From contig CAJUJM010000050.1 of the NCBI GenBank assembly GCA_910586755.1, forward strand, positions 124,001 to 188,000: 64,000 nt of DNA, read 5' to 3'. Both the position numbers and the translations under genes were made by a program. Below the pieces are notes generated by a model, which made no database searches, was not told the origin of the DNA, and saw only the letters and a list, made by a program, of their open reading frames with translations. Source of the DNA: an uncultured Lachnospiraceae bacterium. Lineage in GTDB: Bacteria > Bacillota > Clostridia > Lachnospirales > Lachnospiraceae. Position 1 is the first letter of the stretch, and each line of letters opens with the position of its first letter. Of this stretch, positions 43,826-53,199 are shown one piece after another.

Positions 43826-45160
43826 TTAGACAATACCCTGAGCCATCATTGCATCGACAACTTTTTCAAAACCTGCGATATTTGCGCCTGCTACATAATT
43901 TCCCGGCACACCATAGCGCTCTGCGGCGTCAGCTGCCTTAGCAAAAATATTTACCATAATATCATGAAGCTTCTCATCTACTTCTTCAAAACTCCAGGAT
44001 AAACGCTCACTGTTCTGAGTCATTTCCAAAGCGGAAGTTGCCACACCTCCGGCATTTGCTGCTTTACCAGGCATAAACAGGATGCCATTTTCTAAATAAT
44101 AATCTGTGGCTTCTCTGGTAGAAGGCATATTTGCTCCTTCTGCAACTAAGATACATCCATTTGCCTTTAAAGTCTTTGCATCATCCAGGTTTAACTCATT
44201 TTGAGTTGCACAGGGAAGAGCAACATCACAGGGAATTGTCCAGATTCCTTTTCCTTCCGTATAAACTGCTGTGGGAACTTGGTCAACATATTCTTTAATT
44301 CTTCCTCTGCGGACTTCTTTTATTTCCTTAACAATATCCAGCTTAATTCCATCTTTGTCATAGATGTAGCCATTAGAATCGCTAAGGGCAACTACTTTTG
44401 CTCCATACTGCTGTGCTTTCTCAGTAGCATAAATTGCAACATTGCCAGAACCAGAAATAATAACCGTTTTATCTGCTAATTCCTGTCCCTCATGTTTTAA
44501 CATTTCCACTACCATATATACCAAACCATAACCTGTTGCCTGAGTACGGGCCAAAGAACCACCGTAAGCCAATCCTTTACCAGTTAAAACACCCTCATAT
44601 TGTCCTGTAATTTTTTTATACTGGCCATACAAATATCCGATTTCTCTTGCACCCACGCCAATATCTCCAGCAGGTACATCCTGGTCTGCTCCGATATATT
44701 TATAGAGTTCTGTCATAAAGCTCTGACAAAATGCCATAACTTCTCTGTCTGATTTTCCTTTCGGATCAAAATCACTTCCGCCTTTTCCACCGCCAATTGG
44801 AAGACCGGTTAAAGAATTTTTAAATACCTGCTCAAATCCCAGGAATTTCAAAATACTCTGATTTACAGAAGGATGAAGGCGAAGCCCTCCCTTATATGGG
44901 CCAATAGCACTATTAAACTGTACCCGATAACCTCTGTTTACCTGAGCCTGCCCCTTATCATCAACCCAGGGAACGCGGAATGTAATAATTCTTTCTGGTT
45001 CTACCAGCCTCTCTAAAATTGCTTCCTTACGGTACTTTTCTTCATTCGCCTCAATAACCAATTTTAAAGAGTCCAAAACCTCTTTCACTGCCTGGTGGAA
45101 TTCACATTCACCGGGATTTTTTGCCACCACTTTTGCATAAACTTCATCAACATATGACAT
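43826..45160 (-). CDS. gdhA: NADP-specific glutamate dehydrogenase
   Basis: Catalyses reductive amination of 2-oxoglutarate to glutamate for nitrogen assimilation. The 444-residue length is that of the hexameric small GDH. The catalytic Lys lies in LPIGGGKGGSDFDPKGKS, the substrate motif is GPYKGGLRLHPS, and the dinucleotide fold starts at VIISGSGNVAIYA. AAGGAGG precedes ATG 45160. Transcribed from a strong promoter with a leader hairpin, so attenuation is likely. Confidence 0.96.
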   Translation of the reverse strand: MSYVDEVYAKVVAKNPGECEFHQAVKEVLDSLKLVIEANEEKYRKEAILERLVEPERIITFRVPWVDDKGQAQVNRGYRVQFNSAIGPYKGGLRLHPSVNQSILKFLGFEQVFKNSLTGLPIGGGKGGSDFDPKGKSDREVMAFCQSFMTELYKYIGADQDVPAGDIGVGAREIGYLYGQYKKITGQYEGVLTGKGLAYGGSLARTQATGYGLVYMVVEMLKHEGQELADKTVIISGSGNVAIYATEKAQQYGAKVVALSDSNGYIYDKDGIKLDIVKEIKEVRRGRIKEYVDQVPTAVYTEGKGIWTIPCDVALPCATQNELNLDDAKTLKANGCILVAEGANMPSTREATDYYLENGILFMPGKAANAGGVATSALEMTQNSERLSWSFEEVDEKLHDIMVNIFAKAADAAERYGVPGNYVAGANIAGFEKVVDAMMAQGIV

Positions 45161-45186
45161 AGACTTTTCCTCCTTATTTAGACATA

Positions 45187-45222
45187 AAAAGGCCCTATCC
45201 TATCCAGGAAGGGGCCTCATTG
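45187..45222 (-). promoter_or_regulatory. Terminator-like hairpin in the gdhA leader
   Basis: On the - strand AGGCCCCTTCCT pairs with AGGATAGGGCCT around GGAT and is followed by TTTTTA, all between the promoter and the gdhA ribosome binding site. A 12-codon ORF (MEKEMAMRPLPG) starting near 45234 overlaps the 5' arm and stops at the loop, so ribosome progress could affect folding. Confidence 0.6.
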
Positions 45223-45246
45223 CCATCTCTTTCTCCATTGATTTTT

Positions 45247-45275
45247 AGTATAGCAGTACATCTATCTCTTGTCAA
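45247..45275 (-). promoter_or_regulatory. Promoter of gdhA
   Basis: On the - strand TTGACA (45270-45275) and TATACT (45247-45252) are 17 nt apart; the start is about 80 nt upstream of the gdhA ATG. Confidence 0.85.
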
Positions 45276-45314
45276 GAAAATATTTATTAATAGTAATAGT
45301 CTGAACTGTTAATA

Positions 45315-45848
45315 TTAGTTATCTTTTGCCTGAACATAACCAAGAGCTTGTTCTACTGCTTCCTTTTCTTCGTTTCCCAAAGGACCATCTGTCTGTCCCA
45401 AATCAATTCTTTTCAGATAAAGGTAACATCCTTCTCTGCTGTGAACAGAATTCAAAACAAACCCGCTGTTGGTATAATCCAGCATTGCCATAGCAAAGCT
45501 TAAATTTCCTCCCATCCCTTTAAATGCATTATACCGTACCAGACCAAATTTTTGATAAGATGCTCTTAAGTTTCGGTTAATAGAACGAATCGTATCTTTT
45601 GCTCCTCTGTCTTCTTCCTGGAGTCTCCGAACTTCTTCGGAAATCCCAACTATAAAGTCTTCCAGAGATTCCGCATCCTTTCCTCTCATAAAATAGTCAT
45701 AATTTCGGGTTAATCTATTTAGCTTTGTAATACATACAATCACTGTAATTAAAAGAACCAAAGTTAATATACATAATCCGATAATAATATAACTGGAATC
45801 AATCCCCAATTGATTAAACAGATTGTTTCCTATATTGTTATTTTCCAT
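45315..45848 (-). CDS. DUF4446 family membrane protein
   Basis: A 177-residue protein with one N-terminal TM helix (about 20-42), a coiled-coil segment (about 45-90) and the conserved C-terminal block KFGLVRYNAFKGMGGNLSFAMAMLD ... HSREGCYLYLKRI. Function unknown; commonly found next to parAB in Clostridia, as here, 86 nt after parB. GGGAGTG precedes ATG 45848. Confidence 0.88.
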   Translation of the reverse strand: MENNNIGNNLFNQLGIDSSYIIIGLCILTLVLLITVIVCITKLNRLTRNYDYFMRGKDAESLEDFIVGISEEVRRLQEEDRGAKDTIRSINRNLRASYQKFGLVRYNAFKGMGGNLSFAMAMLDYTNSGFVLNSVHSREGCYLYLKRIDLGQTDGPLGNEEKEAVEQALGYVQAKDN

Positions 45849-45934
45849 TGTACTGCTTCACTCCCTGCTTTCGCATAAACTTTTCTTTTCAGTATCTTTT
45901 CATAAATATATTCCTTATTTATTCTAAGATGGTA

Positions 45935-46867
45935 CTAATTCCTGATAGATTCTATCATTTCAACTATACGCTCCAATTCTGCTTCAGAATAATATTCTAT
46001 CTCAATTCTTCCTTTTGTCTTGTCTTTTCGGTGAATCATGACTTTTGTTCCCATAATACTCTTCATTCGTTCCTCTAAATCCTGAAAAATGAAGCTTAAG
46101 TCTTTTTCATCCTTTTTCTTTTCTTTTTCCTTATCATCTGGCTTCAAAATAGATTTAACAAGCTTTTCTACTTCCCGGACGCTCAGTTTCTTTTTTATAA
46201 TCAGTTCTGCTGCAGCATATTGCTTATCCATATCCTCTATAGCCAGAAGAGCCCTGGCATGTCCATTAGAAATATCCCCTTGTACTAATAACTCCTGTAC
46301 TCTGGAATCTAATTTCAAGAGCCTTAGGCTATTGGTGATTGTTGTACGGTTTTTTGCTACTCTTTCAGCAATCTCTTCCTGTTTTAGTCCAAACTCTTCA
46401 ATTAGTTGCATATATGCCATTGCTTCTTCAATGGGATTTAAATCAGCTCTCTGAACATTCTCAATTAAGCTGACTTCCATCTTCTTCTGCTTATCATAAT
46501 CCCGAATAATTACCGGAACTTCTTTTAGACCAGCTATCTTTGCTGCTCTCCAGCGCCTTTCTCCGGCAATAATTTCATACAATTCCCCATTTTTTTGCAC
46601 CATAATAGGCTGCAAAATTCCATATTGACGAATAGATTCTGCCAACTCTTCTAAATGTTCCTGATTAAATTCTTTCCTGGGCTGTTCTCTATTTGGTTCA
46701 ATCAATGAAATTTTTAAATATACTTCTTTTGGAACCTCTACAATTTTTGTCTCTACCACTACTTTTTCAGAGGCAGAACCTGTTTCATTTCCAATATCTT
46801 CTGTTAAATCTCCGCCAAGGAGAGCCCCCAGCCCTTTTCCTAATCCTTTTTTTGCTGTTTTTGCCAT
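45935..46867 (-). CDS. parB: Chromosome-partitioning protein ParB (Spo0J)
   Basis: A CTP-dependent DNA clamp that loads at parS and recruits SMC. In 310 residues: the N-terminal GLGKGLGALLG (ParA-contact segment), CTPase motif with IIAGERRWRAAKIAG, ENVQRADLNPIEEA, a helix-turn-helix (about 150-175, EEIAERVAKNRTTITNSLRLL) and a C-terminal dimerisation helix. The start is 1 nt after the parA stop, so the pair is translationally coupled. Two perfect parS sites lie at 47804 and 48919. Confidence 0.96.
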   Translation of the reverse strand: MAKTAKKGLGKGLGALLGGDLTEDIGNETGSASEKVVVETKIVEVPKEVYLKISLIEPNREQPRKEFNQEHLEELAESIRQYGILQPIMVQKNGELYEIIAGERRWRAAKIAGLKEVPVIIRDYDKQKKMEVSLIENVQRADLNPIEEAMAYMQLIEEFGLKQEEIAERVAKNRTTITNSLRLLKLDSRVQELLVQGDISNGHARALLAIEDMDKQYAAAELIIKKKLSVREVEKLVKSILKPDDKEKEKKKDEKDLSFIFQDLEERMKSIMGTKVMIHRKDKTKGRIEIEYYSEAELERIVEMIESIRN

Positions 46868-46868
46868 A

Positions 46869-47639
46869 TCAGATATCTTCCCCTCTGCTTATTACCTCCG
46901 CTGCAAGTAAACGATAACTTTCTGCTCCACTGGATCTGGAATCATATAAATTAATGGACATTCCATGGCTTGGCGCTTCTGCCAAACGGACATTTCTTGG
47001 AATAATTGTCTTATATATATTTTGGTTTAAGCTGTTTTTTACGCTTTCTACAACTTCCAGAGACAAATTTGTTCTGGCGTCATACATGGTAAAAACAACT
47101 CCTTCCAATTCCAGTTTTCGGTTTAATTTACGTTTTACTAAATTTATAGTTTTTAATATCTGGCTTAAACCCTCTAATGCATAATACTCACACTGTATCG
47201 GTACTATCACTGTATCTGCTGCAGTCAGCGCATTGATAGTCAAAAGATTTAAGGAAGGTGGACAATCAATAATAATAAAATCATATTGATTCTTTATACT
47301 TTTTAAATTATCTCTTAACAAAGATTCTTTATTATCCAGTTCCAACAATTCAATTTCTGCACCAGCTAAATTAACATCTGAAGGGAGAATATCCAAATTA
47401 TTTTGTACGTTCTTTTCAATACTATCTTTTGCATCAGTTTCCCCAATCAGCATTTGATACACAGTATTTTCAATGCTCCCTTTCTCTAATCCAAAACCAC
47501 TGGTAGCATTCCCCTGAGGATCAAAATCCACAACTAAAACTTTTTGACCAGCTTCTGATAAACAGGCTGACAAATTAATAGTCGTTGTGGTTTTTCCTAC
47601 GCCGCCTTTTTGGTTTGCTATTGCAATTACTCTTCCCAT
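46869..47639 (-). CDS. parA: Chromosome-partitioning ATPase ParA (Soj)
   Basis: A 256-residue Walker-type ParA ATPase. The deviant Walker A KGGVGKTTT is at 11-19, Walker A' DFDPQGNAT near 40 and Walker B FIIIDCPPSL near 118. It acts with ParB in origin segregation and control of DnaA. ATG 47639 begins after GGGGAT. First gene of parA-parB. Confidence 0.96.
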   Translation of the reverse strand: MGRVIAIANQKGGVGKTTTTINLSACLSEAGQKVLVVDFDPQGNATSGFGLEKGSIENTVYQMLIGETDAKDSIEKNVQNNLDILPSDVNLAGAEIELLELDNKESLLRDNLKSIKNQYDFIIIDCPPSLNLLTINALTAADTVIVPIQCEYYALEGLSQILKTINLVKRKLNRKLELEGVVFTMYDARTNLSLEVVESVKNSLNQNIYKTIIPRNVRLAEAPSHGMSINLYDSRSSGAESYRLLAAEVISRGEDI

Positions 47640-47803
47640 AATTTGGACTTATCCCCTTTTTATCAATCTTAGTATACCCTTATTAAATAAGAGCACATGT
47701 TTCAGAACATTATAACATACTTTTTTCTTGATTCCTATGGTAAACTTGCATATTCTTTTTTTATTTGCAATTATTCATCTATACTCTCAGTAGAAAAGGA
47801 CAA

Positions 47804-47819
47804 TGTTTCACGTGAAACA
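47804..47819. promoter_or_regulatory. parS site 1
   Basis: Perfect 16-bp palindrome TGTTTCACGTGAAACA, identical to the conserved parS consensus, in the gap upstream of parA and of the divergent hydrolase gene. Confidence 0.95.
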
Positions 47820-47894
47820 TTTTTATTTTTCCTCCCTTGTTTTCATTAATCCTCTGTATTATAATAGAAATAAGTGTTATTATAGGAGGCCTTT

Positions 47895-48845
47895 ATGAAA
47901 ACTAGAAATAAATTGCTTACTTTATTAACTTTATCTACAGGGGCAGCTACTACTACTGCAATCATTAATCAATATATCAAATATTCAGCTGTTTCTAAAA
48001 ATCTTTTAATGAATCCGGAAGCTCACTGTTATAAATGGAGACTTGGGAATATTCATTATGTAAAATATGGAAAAGGAAAACCTATTTTATTAATACATGA
48101 TTTGATGCCAGAGTTTAGCGGATATCAATGGAACGATTTTATTTCTATTCTTAAAGAAAAGTATTCTGTTTATGTAATTGATTTATTGGGTTGTGGACGT
48201 TCTGAAAAGCCTAATATAACTTACACAAATTATTTATATGTACAGCTTTTAACAGATTTTATCCGCTCAGAAATTGGACATCGAACAGATATTATTGCAT
48301 CAGGTGCATCTGCTTCCTTTTCTATTATGGCTTGCAGTTTAACTCCTGAATTATTCGACAGGTTGCTCTTTATTAATCCTGACTCCATCCTTTCTAATAG
48401 TTTAATTCCTGGAAAAAGAGCTAAGCTATTTAAATTTATTTTAGATACTCCTATTGTTGGCACATTACTTTATAATATAGCAGTCAGCAAAAAGTCTTTG
48501 GAACAAAGATTTTCCCAGGATTATTTTAATAATCCCTATTCTGTAAAAGTAGACTTAATTGACTGGTGTTATGAATCTGCTCATTTAGGTGAATCACCTA
48601 AATCTGTTTATGCCAGCGTTCAATGTAATTATACAAAATGTAATATTGTCAATGCCTTAAAGAAAATTGATAACAGTATATATTTGATTGGTGGTGAATA
48701 TATAGACTTTATTAAAGAACGCTTTGATGAATATAAAAAATATAACCCGGCTATTGAATACGCCATTGTTCCTCATACTAAACTTATTCCTCAATTAGAA
48801 GCGCCGGATCAAGTATTAAAAATAGTAGATATGTTTCTTTCCTAA
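47895..48845 (+). CDS. Alpha/beta-hydrolase-fold protein
   Basis: A 316-residue protein with an N-terminal hydrophobic segment (about 8-25), the oxyanion strand PILLIHDL, the DLLGCGRSEKP motif and a C-terminal PHTKLIPQLE with a candidate catalytic His. The nucleophile elbow reads SGASASFS: Ser is at the right place but the usual final Gly of GxSxG is Ser, so activity is uncertain. It is more AT-rich than its neighbours and is transcribed against them, between two parS sites. TAGGAGG precedes ATG 47895. Confidence 0.82.
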   Translation: MKTRNKLLTLLTLSTGAATTTAIINQYIKYSAVSKNLLMNPEAHCYKWRLGNIHYVKYGKGKPILLIHDLMPEFSGYQWNDFISILKEKYSVYVIDLLGCGRSEKPNITYTNYLYVQLLTDFIRSEIGHRTDIIASGASASFSIMACSLTPELFDRLLFINPDSILSNSLIPGKRAKLFKFILDTPIVGTLLYNIAVSKKSLEQRFSQDYFNNPYSVKVDLIDWCYESAHLGESPKSVYASVQCNYTKCNIVNALKKIDNSIYLIGGEYIDFIKERFDEYKKYNPAIEYAIVPHTKLIPQLEAPDQVLKIVDMFLS

Positions 48846-48900
48846 GCATTTTATTTCTGTAGGCATGAGTCCGGCAGCTGCATTTATATCAGGAGATCAA

Positions 48901-48952
48901 AAAAAGTCTGACAGGGAATGTTTCACGTGAAACATTCTCTGCCAGACTTTTT
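48901..48952. terminator. Bidirectional terminator built around parS site 2
   Basis: A 52-bp almost perfect palindrome: AAAAAGTCTG / CAGACTTTTT outer arms, CAG/CTG, and a core that is parS. T-runs on both strands fit termination of the hydrolase gene (+) and of the rsmG operon (-). Confidence 0.85.
48919..48934. promoter_or_regulatory. parS site 2
   Basis: Perfect copy of TGTTTCACGTGAAACA, 1115 bp from parS site 1, at the centre of a terminator hairpin. Confidence 0.95.
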
Positions 48953-49012
48953 AGTTAAATACTCATACGAATATGGCGCTCGGCTCATTGATTCCGGGAA
49001 TAAATAAACTTC

Positions 49013-49759
49013 TTACTTCAAAGGATCCTTAGAAGGTAATCCTGCCTTTCTTGGATATCGTACAGACATTCGTTCTCTTTTCTCAATTATTACAAAAGCT
49101 CTCTCCGCTTCTGCTTCCTCCAAAGAAAATTTTACCACTTTCTGTGTTTTACTTCCCAAAAGCTTAATTGCTCCTTTTGCCTGGTTTAGTTCTTCCTCTA
49201 TAGAACCAGATTTATAAGAAATAAACATTCCGCCCACTTTCACAAATGGAAGACAGTATTCAGAGAGTGTGGAGAGATTTGCTACTGCTCTGGAAACACA
49301 AAAATCATATTTTTCTCTATACTTACCATTAACGCCATAGTCTTCTGCCCGTCCATGGATTTCTTCTATATTATCAAGGCCTAATTGATTCACAACATTG
49401 TGCAAAAATTTTACTCTCTTATTGAGAGAATCTAACAAAGTAATTTTCAAATTTGGAAAAGCTATTTTTAATGGAATTCCAGGAAAACCTGCTCCTGTTC
49501 CAACATCAATAATGGAATATTCATTTTGAGATAAATCTTTCACGACCTTCACCAAAGCTAAACTATCTAAAAAATGTTTTGAGACTACATCAGAAAGCTC
49601 TGTAATAGCTGTTAGATTCATCACCTTATTTGTTTCGATCATCATCACATAATATTGAAAAAATTGCCTAAGCTGATGATCTGATAAGATAATTCCCATA
49701 GATTTAGTACCACGGACCATTTGCTCATGAAATTCAGTATTTATAAAAACTTCATTCAT
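49013..49759 (-). CDS. rsmG: 16S rRNA (guanine-527-N7)-methyltransferase
   Basis: A 248-residue SAM-dependent rRNA methyltransferase (GidB). The SAM loop DVGTGAGFPGIPLKI is near 75 and SRAVANLS near 145. AAAGGGG before ATG 49759 is preferred over the open-frame start 49783, which would overlap the mnmG stop. Last gene of the mnmE-mnmG-rsmG series. Confidence 0.95.
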   Translation of the reverse strand: MNEVFINTEFHEQMVRGTKSMGIILSDHQLRQFFQYYVMMIETNKVMNLTAITELSDVVSKHFLDSLALVKVVKDLSQNEYSIIDVGTGAGFPGIPLKIAFPNLKITLLDSLNKRVKFLHNVVNQLGLDNIEEIHGRAEDYGVNGKYREKYDFCVSRAVANLSTLSEYCLPFVKVGGMFISYKSGSIEEELNQAKGAIKLLGSKTQKVVKFSLEEAEAERAFVIIEKRERMSVRYPRKAGLPSKDPLK

Positions 49760-49779
49760 AAATTCCCCTTTCTGAAAAC

Positions 49780-51684
49780 TCAATTTGTTTTTTCTGCTAA
49801 ATGTCTTTCTTGCTTAACCTGCTCCAAATAGACCAAAAGAACCGAAATGTCTGCCGGTGACACTCCCGAAATTCGAGAAGCCTGTCCAACAGATACCGGT
49901 TGAAACTGATTTAATTTTTGAACTGCCTCTTTTCTCAAACTGTTTACTACAGAGTAATCAAATTTATCCGGCAATCGTTTTCCTTCCATTTTCTTAAACT
50001 GAGCCACCTGCTGCATTTGACGGCGAATATATCCCTCATACTTAATATTTATGTTAACCTGTTCTTGTACATCCTCAGTCAAAAAAGGACGTTTTTCGTC
50101 AATTTTAGTTAACATAAAATAATCAAGTTCCGGACGGCGTACCAATTCCGCCAACGTTGCTCCTGTTTTGAGAGGCGTACTTTTATGATCAGACAGAAAC
50201 TCCTGTACTCTCGAATTGGCACCTATATTCGTATTATTCAGTCTCTCTATCTCTCCTTTAATTGCTCTTTCCTTATTTAACACATCTTCATATTCTTCTT
50301 GACTGACTAACCCAATTTCATAACCAATTTTCCGAAGCCGTAAATCCGCATTATCCTGACGCAAAAGTAAACGATATTCAGCCCGGGAGGTCATCATTCG
50401 ATAAGGTTCATGATTTTCCTTAGTCACTAAATCATCAATCAAAACCCCTATATATGCCTGAGAACGATCCAACACTACCGGTTCTCTTCCCATAATCTTC
50501 ATTGCCGCATTGACTCCAGCCATAAATCCCTGAACAGCCGCTTCCTCATAACCAGAACTTCCATTAAATTGTCCCCCGCTAAACAATCCGGAAATCTTCT
50601 TAAATTCCAAAGTATCTTTTAATTCTAAAGAATTAATACAATCATATTCAATAGCATAAGCATTTCGGACAATTTTAACATTTTCTAATCCGGGAACTGT
50701 CCTATACATAGCATATTGGACATCCTCAGGAAGAGAACTGGACATTCCTCCCAAATACATTTCATTGGTATATAGTCCTTCCGGCTCTACAAACACCTGG
50801 TGCCGATCTTTATCCGGAAATTTTACCACCTTATCCTCTATAGATGGACAATATCTGGGGCCTGTTCCTTCAATAGCCCCGGAAAAGAGCGGAGATCTGT
50901 CCAAGTTTTCTCTAATAATCTTATGAGTTTCTTCATTAGTATAGGTAAGCCAACAGGACACCTGCTCTCTCTGTACAGATTCCGGATCCGTAGAAAAAGA
51001 GAATGGTACAATTTTGTCATCTCCCTTTTGTTCCTCCATCTTGGAAAAGTCAATGCTTCTTTTATCTACTCTGGCCGGGGTTCCTGTCTTAAATCGAAAC
51101 ATTTCAATACCGTGAGATTTTAAAGAATCTGTCAGGTAATTAGCTGCCTGAAGCCCATTTGGTCCTGTAGGATTGCTTACATCCCCATAAATACATCGGG
51201 CTTTCAAATAAGTACCAGTGGCAAGAACAACAGCTCCTCCATGGTAAACAGCCCTGGAATATGTTTTCACTCCCTTAATTTTTCCGTCTTCCACCAAAAT
51301 TTCTGATACTTCAGCCTGACGAATGGTCAAATGATCGGTATTTTCCAGGGTATTTCTCATATGTCTGGTATAATCCTGCTTGTCTGCCTGTGCTCTCAGG
51401 GAATGAACCGCCGGACCTTTTGATTCATTCAGCATCTTAGACTGAATAAAAGTCTTATCAATATTTTTTCCCATCTCTCCGCCCAAAGCATCCAGCTCCC
51501 GAACTAAATGACCTTTAGAACTTCCACCTATATTAGGATTACAGGGCATTAACGCAATACTGTCAACACTGATAGTAAACAGAATTGTCTCCAGCCCCAG
51601 CCTGGCTCCTGCAAGAGCTGCCTCACAACCGGCATGTCCTGCGCCAACCACTATAATATCATAAGTTTCTTCTAAATATGGCAT
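49780..51684 (-). CDS. mnmG: tRNA uridine-34 carboxymethylaminomethyl modification protein MnmG
   Basis: The FAD-binding partner of MnmE in modifying U34 of tRNAs; 634 residues, the usual length. The Rossmann motif VVGAGHAGCEAALAGARLG is near 11-30, PCNPNIGGSSKGHL near 48, and GGQFNGSSGYEEAA near 370. TTCCTCC-complement ribosome binding site before ATG 51684, 18 nt after mnmE. Confidence 0.97.
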   Translation of the reverse strand: MPYLEETYDIIVVGAGHAGCEAALAGARLGLETILFTISVDSIALMPCNPNIGGSSKGHLVRELDALGGEMGKNIDKTFIQSKMLNESKGPAVHSLRAQADKQDYTRHMRNTLENTDHLTIRQAEVSEILVEDGKIKGVKTYSRAVYHGGAVVLATGTYLKARCIYGDVSNPTGPNGLQAANYLTDSLKSHGIEMFRFKTGTPARVDKRSIDFSKMEEQKGDDKIVPFSFSTDPESVQREQVSCWLTYTNEETHKIIRENLDRSPLFSGAIEGTGPRYCPSIEDKVVKFPDKDRHQVFVEPEGLYTNEMYLGGMSSSLPEDVQYAMYRTVPGLENVKIVRNAYAIEYDCINSLELKDTLEFKKISGLFSGGQFNGSSGYEEAAVQGFMAGVNAAMKIMGREPVVLDRSQAYIGVLIDDLVTKENHEPYRMMTSRAEYRLLLRQDNADLRLRKIGYEIGLVSQEEYEDVLNKERAIKGEIERLNNTNIGANSRVQEFLSDHKSTPLKTGATLAELVRRPELDYFMLTKIDEKRPFLTEDVQEQVNINIKYEGYIRRQMQQVAQFKKMEGKRLPDKFDYSVVNSLRKEAVQKLNQFQPVSVGQASRISGVSPADISVLLVYLEQVKQERHLAEKTN

Positions 51685-51702
51685 TCTTTTCCTCCACTGC
51701 GT

Positions 51703-53076
51703 CTATTTTCCCATACAGAACTTGCTGAAAATCTCATTTACCAGATCCTCACCTACTTCTTCCCCAATAATTGATCCCAATTGACTGTAAGCATCCATTA
51801 AATCAATAGAATAGAAATCTTCCGGCAACCCATTTTCAATACTGGCCTTTACCATATGGAAACTCTCCAAGGTCTTTTCCAATGCTTCCTTATGCCTCAC
51901 ATTGGTAATATAAATCTCATCATTAAAACCGATTTCTCCCTGATAAAACATGGACTTTATCTCTTCTTCCAATGCTTCTACCCCTGTCTGCTCCTTAGCC
52001 GAAATAGAAATCACCTTCTGGTGAGACCTCTGCTCCAGTTCCTCTTTTGATACTACCATATCAAGATCTGACTTATTTAATAAAACTACAGCCTGTTTTT
52101 CCCTGATAAAATCCATAATCTCCTGATCATTTTCATCTAAAGGACAAGATCCATCTACTACATAAATAATTAAATCCGCTGACTCCGCCGCAGACATGGC
52201 TCTGGTAACTCCTATTTTTTCAACCAAATCTTCCGTTTCCCGAATTCCCGCAGTATCTACTACATTTAAACTAATACCCTGAAGGTAAATGTGTTCTTCC
52301 AAAGTATCTCTGGTAGTTCCTGCTATTTCTGTAACAATCGCCCTGTCTTCTCCCAATAAAACATTCATCAGGGATGATTTTCCAGCATTGGGTTTTCCTA
52401 AAATAACCGTTTTGATTCCTTCTGTCATCACTCTGCCATTATCTGCAGAAGATAAAAGTTTCTCCACATGGTTCAGCCACTCTCCAACCTTCTTCAAAAG
52501 ATTCTTTCCATATCCGTCTAAAGAAATATGTTCCGGATCATCTAAAGCAGACTCAATAAACGCAATTTCATATAGCACCTGCTCTCGCAGATCTTTAATT
52601 TTCCTGGATACGGATCCGCTAAGCTGGCTAACTGAACTTTTTAATGCATATTCATTTTTAGCCTGAATCACATCCATAACTGCTTCTGCCTGAGACAAAT
52701 CAATTCTCCCATTTAAGAATGCTCTTTTCGTAAATTCTCCCGGCTCTGCTGCCCTGGCTCCATTGCGGATAACTAATTCCAATATTTTTTTTATTATCAA
52801 CACTCCGCCGTGACAATCAATTTCCACAGTATCCTCTGCAGTATAACTGTGAGGAGCCTTCATAACCATAACCAGAACCTCATCCAGACGTTGATTTCCG
52901 TCCTGGATAAATCCATAATGTATTGTATTTCCATTCTCTTCTTTTAAACTTTTGCCATTTTTTCGAAAAAAGATTCTGTCTGTAACTTCAAAAGCCTCCG
53001 GGCCGCTGATTCGAATTATCCCGATTCCCGAATTACTCATGGCTGTAGCAATAGCTGCTATAGTCTCTCTCTTCAT
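51703..53076 (-). CDS. mnmE: tRNA modification GTPase MnmE
   Basis: A 457-residue GTPase (TrmE): an N-terminal tetrahydrofolate-binding domain (1-120), a helical domain with an inserted G domain (P-loop GKPNAGKSS near 226-234, DTAGIRET, NKSD) and the C-terminal CMGK motif whose Cys takes part in modification. GAGGAG fixes ATG 53076; the open frame to 53109 adds 11 residues without a ribosome binding site. Confidence 0.97.
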   Translation of the reverse strand: MKRETIAAIATAMSNSGIGIIRISGPEAFEVTDRIFFRKNGKSLKEENGNTIHYGFIQDGNQRLDEVLVMVMKAPHSYTAEDTVEIDCHGGVLIIKKILELVIRNGARAAEPGEFTKRAFLNGRIDLSQAEAVMDVIQAKNEYALKSSVSQLSGSVSRKIKDLREQVLYEIAFIESALDDPEHISLDGYGKNLLKKVGEWLNHVEKLLSSADNGRVMTEGIKTVILGKPNAGKSSLMNVLLGEDRAIVTEIAGTTRDTLEEHIYLQGISLNVVDTAGIRETEDLVEKIGVTRAMSAAESADLIIYVVDGSCPLDENDQEIMDFIREKQAVVLLNKSDLDMVVSKEELEQRSHQKVISISAKEQTGVEALEEEIKSMFYQGEIGFNDEIYITNVRHKEALEKTLESFHMVKASIENGLPEDFYSIDLMDAYSQLGSIIGEEVGEDLVNEIFSKFCMGK

Positions 53077-53199
53077 AAAATGCTCCTCAATTTTAAAATT
53101 TCCTGCCATTTCAACTGTTACATTAAAAATGCTGCCTGGCTGCCAGCGGTTTATAAACCTCCTGACATTCCTGGCAGCATCCGCCTTGTTAATTATGAA

